Shown here in pieces: positions 60,841-64,000 of a stretch of 64,000 bases of DNA. The position numbers and the translations under genes were made by a program. This stretch comes from CAVUAF01 sp963739375. GTDB taxonomy: Bacteria > Acidobacteriota > Terriglobia > Terriglobales > Acidobacteriaceae. Below the pieces are notes generated by a model. It was not told where the DNA came from. It saw only the letters and a program-made list of their open reading frames with translations, and ran no database searches. How positions within the stretch are numbered: the stretch's first letter is position 1; each line of letters opens with the position of its first letter. Location of the stretch: positions 1 through 64,000 of the forward strand of contig CAVUAF010000007.1 of NCBI GenBank assembly GCA_963739375.1, written 5' to 3'.

Positions 60841-61347
60841 TTACTTAAGCACGCCGGTGCGCAGCAGGATTTGCAGCACCAGCCAGGCGTAGACGCCGGC
60901 TCCAAGATCGTCCACCACGATGCCCGTTCCCTCCGGAAGGCGCTCCAGACGGCGCACCGGCGGCGGCTTCACGATGTCGAAGCAACGGAAAAGTATAAAG
61001 CCGGCCAGCAGCGATTTCCAACCCAGCGGCGCGCCCGCCAGCACCAGCCACTGCCCGGCCACTTCATCGATGACCACGCGCGCGGGATCGGCATCGCCGC
61101 TGGCGCGCGCCACCCGCGTCGCCGCCGGAATCCCGATCGCGGTTGCCAGCGTGCATCCGGCCAGGACCGCCGCCGGTTGCCAGCCCGCGGGAATCGCCCG
61201 CGCCGCCAGCCACCACAGCCCCACCGCCGCCGCCGACCCCCAGGTTCCCGGTCCGGGCCGCAGGTAGCCGACGCCAAAAAACGTCGCCACCAGCTCCGCC
61301 CAGCGGCTGCGCTCGCCAACCTGCGTCCCCGCTCCCGGCGCGCTCAA
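60841..61347 (-). CDS. pgpA: Phosphatidylglycerophosphatase A
   Basis: A 168-aa membrane phosphatase that makes phosphatidylglycerol. ELVATFFGVGYLRPGPGTWG is the PgpA signature; DPARVVIDEVAGQWLVLAGA and FILFRCFDIVKPPPVRRLER (the DxxKPPP motif) and GTGIVVDDLGAGVYAWLVLQ (VxDD) complete the active-site residues. Start: a TTG at 61347 overlaps the yacG stop; no ATG is available upstream. Two to three helices are predicted. It is one of several phospholipid genes in this stretch (with plsY and gpsA). Confidence 0.93.
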   Translation of the reverse strand: MSAPGAGTQVGERSRWAELVATFFGVGYLRPGPGTWGSAAAVGLWWLAARAIPAGWQPAAVLAGCTLATAIGIPAATRVARASGDADPARVVIDEVAGQWLVLAGAPLGWKSLLAGFILFRCFDIVKPPPVRRLERLPEGTGIVVDDLGAGVYAWLVLQILLRTGVLK

Positions 61348-61583
61348 TCCTGCCTCCGCGGGTCGTCGTCGCCTTCCACCTGGTTCGGATTGCGCTCCGC
61401 CGCTTGCGAATCGAACGCCTCCGGATCGCGGAGGGGGGTCGAGATCACGTAGCCACCGCTCGCCCACTTGCCCAGGTCGATCAGCCGGCAGCGCTCCGAG
61501 CAGAACGGAAACTCGGGGTCGCTCTGCAGCACGAGCTGGCGGCAGCTTGGGCAGCGCAGGCTGATCGCTCGCGGGCGGGGCAT
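61344..61583 (-). CDS. yacG: DNA gyrase inhibitor YacG-like zinc protein
   Basis: A 79-aa zinc-binding protein. SLRCPSCRQLV carries the first Cys pair and FPFCSERCRLIDLGKWASGG the second, matching YacG. In E. coli YacG binds gyrase B and inhibits it. The C-terminal tail (NPNQVEGDDDPRRQD) is acidic. The start is MPRPRAISL; the longer frame runs into an inverted repeat. It is coupled to pgpA by the overlapping stop/TTG. Confidence 0.86.
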   Translation of the reverse strand: MPRPRAISLRCPSCRQLVLQSDPEFPFCSERCRLIDLGKWASGGYVISTPLRDPEAFDSQAAERNPNQVEGDDDPRRQD

Positions 61584-61596
61584 GCACCTATTGTAA

Positions 61597-61717
61597 GAGT
61601 TCCCAGTTCTCCGTTCCCAGTTCTCAGTTAGTCTGATGCGGCGTCGCGTCAAGCGTCGAACGGCAGCCGCGCTCGCGTTCCAAGAACTGAGAACCGAGAA
61701 CTGACAACTGAGAACTG
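61597..61717. repeat. Inverted AGTTCTC/GAACTGA heptamer element
   Basis: Left arm 61597-61630 (GTTCCCAGTTCTCCGTTCCC and AGTTCTCAGTT) and right arm 61682-61717 (AGAACTG, AGAACCG, AGAACTG, ACAACTG, AGAACTG, period 7), spacer about 50 bp. The ATG of the MFS gene (61718) follows directly on the last unit. It occupies the divergent gap between yacG and the MFS gene. Confidence 0.9.
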
Positions 61718-63004
61718 ATGTCTGCCCGCTCCCTCACGCTCGCTTCGTACCTGCACCTGTTGCGCCACAACCGCAACTTCCGCCGCCTGTGGCTGGCGCA
61801 GGTGATCAGCGAGACCGGCGACTGGTTCTACATGGTCACGCTGTACGCCATGCTGCTGCAGTTCACCGGCAGCGCCACGACTTTGGGGGTGGCGTTCGTT
61901 TTGCAGGTGGCCCCGGTGGCGCTCATCGGGCCGCTGGCCGGCGTCATCAACGACCGCCTGCCCCGCAAGCGCGTCATGATCGCCACCGACCTGGCGCGCT
62001 TCTTCATCGTCGGCGGCATGCTGCTGGTGCGTTCCCCCGGCATGGTCTGGCTGGTGTACGTCCTGCTTTTCAGCGAGACCGTGATGTGGGGCCTGTTCGA
62101 GCCGGCGCGCACCGCGGTGATTCCCAACATCGTCGCCGAAGACGAAGTCATCCTCGCCAACACCATCAGCTCCTCCACCTGGTCCATGAACCTGTTTGTC
62201 GGCGCCGCGCTCGGCGGGCTGGTGGCGGTATGGCTCGGCCGGCAGGCGGTCTTCACTCTCGACGCGTTCTCCTTCCTCGCCTCGGCGGCCCTGGTCGGCC
62301 GCATGCGCTTCGCCGAACCCCACACCGAAGGTTTCGGCCCGGTGCGCTGGCACGATCTCCTTGACTATTCGCCGATGCTCGCCGGCTGGCGCTATGTGCG
62401 CGCGCAGCGCCTCGGCGCCGCCATGCTGGTCAAGGCCGGGCTGGGACTGACGGGCGCCAGCTGGGTCATCTTTCCCATCCTGGCGCGCGACGTCTTCCCC
62501 TGGGCTCACGCCAGCCGCGGCGAGCGCGGCGTGCTGATCAGCCTGAGCCTGCTGATGGGCGCGCGCGGCCTCGGCTCGCTGCTCGGCCCCGTGGTGGGCG
62601 CGCCCTGGGCGCAGCAGCACGTCCGCCGCCTGCGCCTCGGCATCGTGTTTGCCTTCCTGCTCTCCGGAGCGGGCTACCTCGCGCTGGCCGCGACCTCCAG
62701 CGTCTGGCTCGCCTACGCCGTCATCGTGGCGTCGCACATGGGCGGCGCCATGGCCTGGGTGTTCTCCACCACGCTCCTGCAACTCAAGACCGACGACCGC
62801 TTCCGCGGCCGCGTCTTCGCCGCCGAACTCGGCTTCTGTACCATCATGCTGGCGCTCAGCGCGTATCTCGCCGGCGTGGCCATGGACCACGGCATCAACG
62901 TGCGTACCGTGCTGCTGATCACCGGGCTGGTCACGATGGCGGCGGGCGTCTGGTGGGCGGCGACCGGAGCCCGCACGCGCGAACCGGCACCGACCTCAGG
63001 CTGA
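61718..63004 (+). CDS. MFS transporter (EntS-like)
   Basis: A 428-aa membrane protein with about 12 helices. RNFRRLWLAQVISETGDWFY is the typical MFS_3 start, followed by the cytoplasmic loop GVINDRLPRKRVMIATDLAR (MFS motif A-like) and GLFEPARTAVIPNIVAEDEV. The C-terminal half includes GERGVLISLSLLMGARGLGS and MGGAMAWVFSTTLLQLKTDD. Relatives export siderophores or drugs; the substrate here is unknown. The ATG begins at the last base of a heptamer tract; another tract follows the stop. Confidence 0.9.
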   Translation: MSARSLTLASYLHLLRHNRNFRRLWLAQVISETGDWFYMVTLYAMLLQFTGSATTLGVAFVLQVAPVALIGPLAGVINDRLPRKRVMIATDLARFFIVGGMLLVRSPGMVWLVYVLLFSETVMWGLFEPARTAVIPNIVAEDEVILANTISSSTWSMNLFVGAALGGLVAVWLGRQAVFTLDAFSFLASAALVGRMRFAEPHTEGFGPVRWHDLLDYSPMLAGWRYVRAQRLGAAMLVKAGLGLTGASWVIFPILARDVFPWAHASRGERGVLISLSLLMGARGLGSLLGPVVGAPWAQQHVRRLRLGIVFAFLLSGAGYLALAATSSVWLAYAVIVASHMGGAMAWVFSTTLLQLKTDDRFRGRVFAAELGFCTIMLALSAYLAGVAMDHGINVRTVLLITGLVTMAAGVWWAATGARTREPAPTSG

Positions 63005-63015
63005 AGTTTTCACTG

Positions 63016-63044
63016 TGAACTGACAACTGGCAACTGCCAACTGC
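63016..63044. repeat. AACTGCC heptamer tract
   Basis: AACTGAC, AACTGGC, AACTGCC, AACTGCT in tandem between the convergent MFS and rimO stop codons. Confidence 0.85.
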
Positions 63045-63046
63045 TT

Positions 63047-64000
63047 TCAGCCAACCACGCCGGCCACCAGGTCATAGTCGTGGGTCGCGGTGATCTTGCA
63101 GCGCACGAACTCGCCGGGCGTCAGCGCCTCGCGCGTGCCGAAGTCGTTGATGAAGACCTTGCCGTCAATCTCCGGCGCGTGCATCGCGGTGCGGCCTTCC
63201 CACAGCAGCTCGCTCTCTTCCGACGGCCCCTCGACCAGCAGCTCGAACTCGCGCCCCCGCAGCGCGCGCTTTTTGCGCCGGCTGATCTGCTGCTGGAGCT
63301 TCATCAGCCGCTTGCGCCGCCGCTCGATCTCCGCCGCCGGCACCTTGAGCTTCGCGTCTGCCGCGCGCGCCGCCGCACCTTCCTGGTCGGAGTAGCCGAA
63401 GACGCCCAGCCAGTCGAACTCGGCCGCCCGCACGAAGTCGCAGAGTTCCTCGAAGTCGCGCTCCGTCTCGCCGGGAAAGCCGACGATGAACGACGTCCGC
63501 AGCGTCACCCCGGGCAGGGTGCGCCGCGCCCGCTCCAGCAGCTTCAGAAAAATGTCGCCCGAGCTGCCGCGCTTCATCCGCTTCAGCACCGCCGCCGACG
63601 CGTGCTGCAGCGGCACGTCGAGGTATGCGCAAACCTTCGCGTGCGCCGCCATCGTGTCCAGCAGCCGCTGCGTCACCTTGTTGGGATAGGCGTAGAGGAA
63701 GCGCACCCAGCGCAGCTCTTCCACCGCGGCCAGCTTCGCCAGCAGCGCCGCCAGGCCGTCCTTCAGCCCCAGGTCCTCGCCGTAGCAGGTGGTGTCCTGC
63801 CCGATGAGCGTGAGCTCGCGCACGCCGCCGCGCGCCAGCCGCTCGGCCTCGGCCACCACCGACGCGAAGCGCCGCGAGCGGAACTTGCCGCGCAGTTGCG
63901 GGATGATGCAGAACGAGCACGGATGGTCGCAGCCCTCGGCGATCTTGATGTACGCCATGTGGGGCGGGGTCGCCAGCACCCGCGGCGTGGCGTCGTCGTA
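63047..64000 (-). CDS. rimO: Ribosomal protein S12 methylthiotransferase RimO (partial, 5' end outside the window)
   Basis: The visible 317 residues begin YDDATPRVLATPPHMAYIKI and contain the radical-SAM motif AEGCDHPCSFCIIPQLRGKF (CxxxCxxC). TLIGQDTTCYGEDLGLKDGL, YLDVPLQHASAAVLKRMKRG and TSFIVGFPGETERDFEELCD follow, with a C-terminal TRAM domain (LRGREFELLVEGPSEESELL). These distinguish RimO, which methylthiolates an Asp of ribosomal protein S12, from the tRNA enzyme MiaB. The N-terminal UPF0004 domain with its own cluster is off the edge. Confidence 0.94.
   Translation of the reverse strand, partial: YDDATPRVLATPPHMAYIKIAEGCDHPCSFCIIPQLRGKFRSRRFASVVAEAERLARGGVRELTLIGQDTTCYGEDLGLKDGLAALLAKLAAVEELRWVRFLYAYPNKVTQRLLDTMAAHAKVCAYLDVPLQHASAAVLKRMKRGSSGDIFLKLLERARRTLPGVTLRTSFIVGFPGETERDFEELCDFVRAAEFDWLGVFGYSDQEGAAARAADAKLKVPAAEIERRRKRLMKLQQQISRRKKRALRGREFELLVEGPSEESELLWEGRTAMHAPEIDGKVFINDFGTREALTPGEFVRCKITATHDYDLVAGVVG

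Noticed and set aside
58582..61452. Very long open frame on the plus strand opposite cinA, the NHL gene and pgpA
   Set aside because: High GC leaves few stop codons in the antisense frames. The translation is Arg/His/Gln-rich without domains, while the minus strand has clear gene families.

Overview
The window is a GC-rich (roughly two thirds G+C) bacterial chromosome segment. Gene content and style point to an acidobacterium (Acidobacteriota, probably Terriglobia): membrane Ser/Thr kinases with a CxxC zinc ribbon before the kinase domain, a tricorn-like protease, a DUF1028 protein, penicillin-acylase and S1/P1-type secreted hydrolases, and family-typical small hypotheticals. The phylum call is inference from gene content; no rRNA is present.

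Layout. 1-8.2 kb (minus strand) is a respiratory complex I operon, nuoA-C-D-E-F-G-H-J, lacking nuoB and nuoI; a four-helix-bundle gene bounded by inverted short-period repeats sits between nuoE and nuoF. nuoB is a separate gene at 29.4 kb. 8.4-16 kb holds a small conserved hypothetical, a large membrane Ser/Thr kinase (frameshifted), an S1/P1-like zinc hydrolase and a tricorn-type protease. 16-20.5 kb is a signalling cluster: a SpoIIE-type phosphatase response regulator, a hybrid histidine kinase with a tandem PAS duplication and about eight single-base insertions, and a CheY-like regulator. An integrase remnant and tRNA-Leu(UAA) follow, then an outer-membrane-type protein, DUF1028 and penicillin acylase. 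25.9-28.2 kb holds HAD, MobA-like and XdhC genes, fitting molybdo-hydroxylase maturation. 28.3-40.6 kb holds a zinc-type dehydrogenase, nuoB, an amidohydrolase, an amino-acid permease, a PLP decarboxylase, a GHMP kinase, a CPBP protease, NAD synthetase and a DsbA-like protein. 41-42.6 kb has a formylglycine-generating-enzyme-fold protein whose C-terminus resembles a DGR variable region, facing a truncated kinase. 42.7-64 kb is mostly housekeeping: a secretin, YmdB, a peptide-binding lipoprotein, anmK-nagZ (murein recycling), mutS, galT, asnA, a class A beta-lactamase-like protein, plsY-gpsA, yacG-pgpA-NHL-cinA-thpR, an MFS exporter and rimO.

The most unusual property is structural. Many gene junctions carry degenerate tandem tracts of 7- or 8-bp units. 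The word differs from site to site, the tracts often form inverted pairs, and several abut or supply start and stop codons. In two places inverted tracts bracket a whole gene, and in two others a tract is read in frame as protein. They are the best candidate here for an undescribed mobile or recombination system.

Several genes, including the normally conserved nuoH and asnA, carry single frameshifts. Part of this is probably sequencing error, so frameshift calls should be checked against reads.
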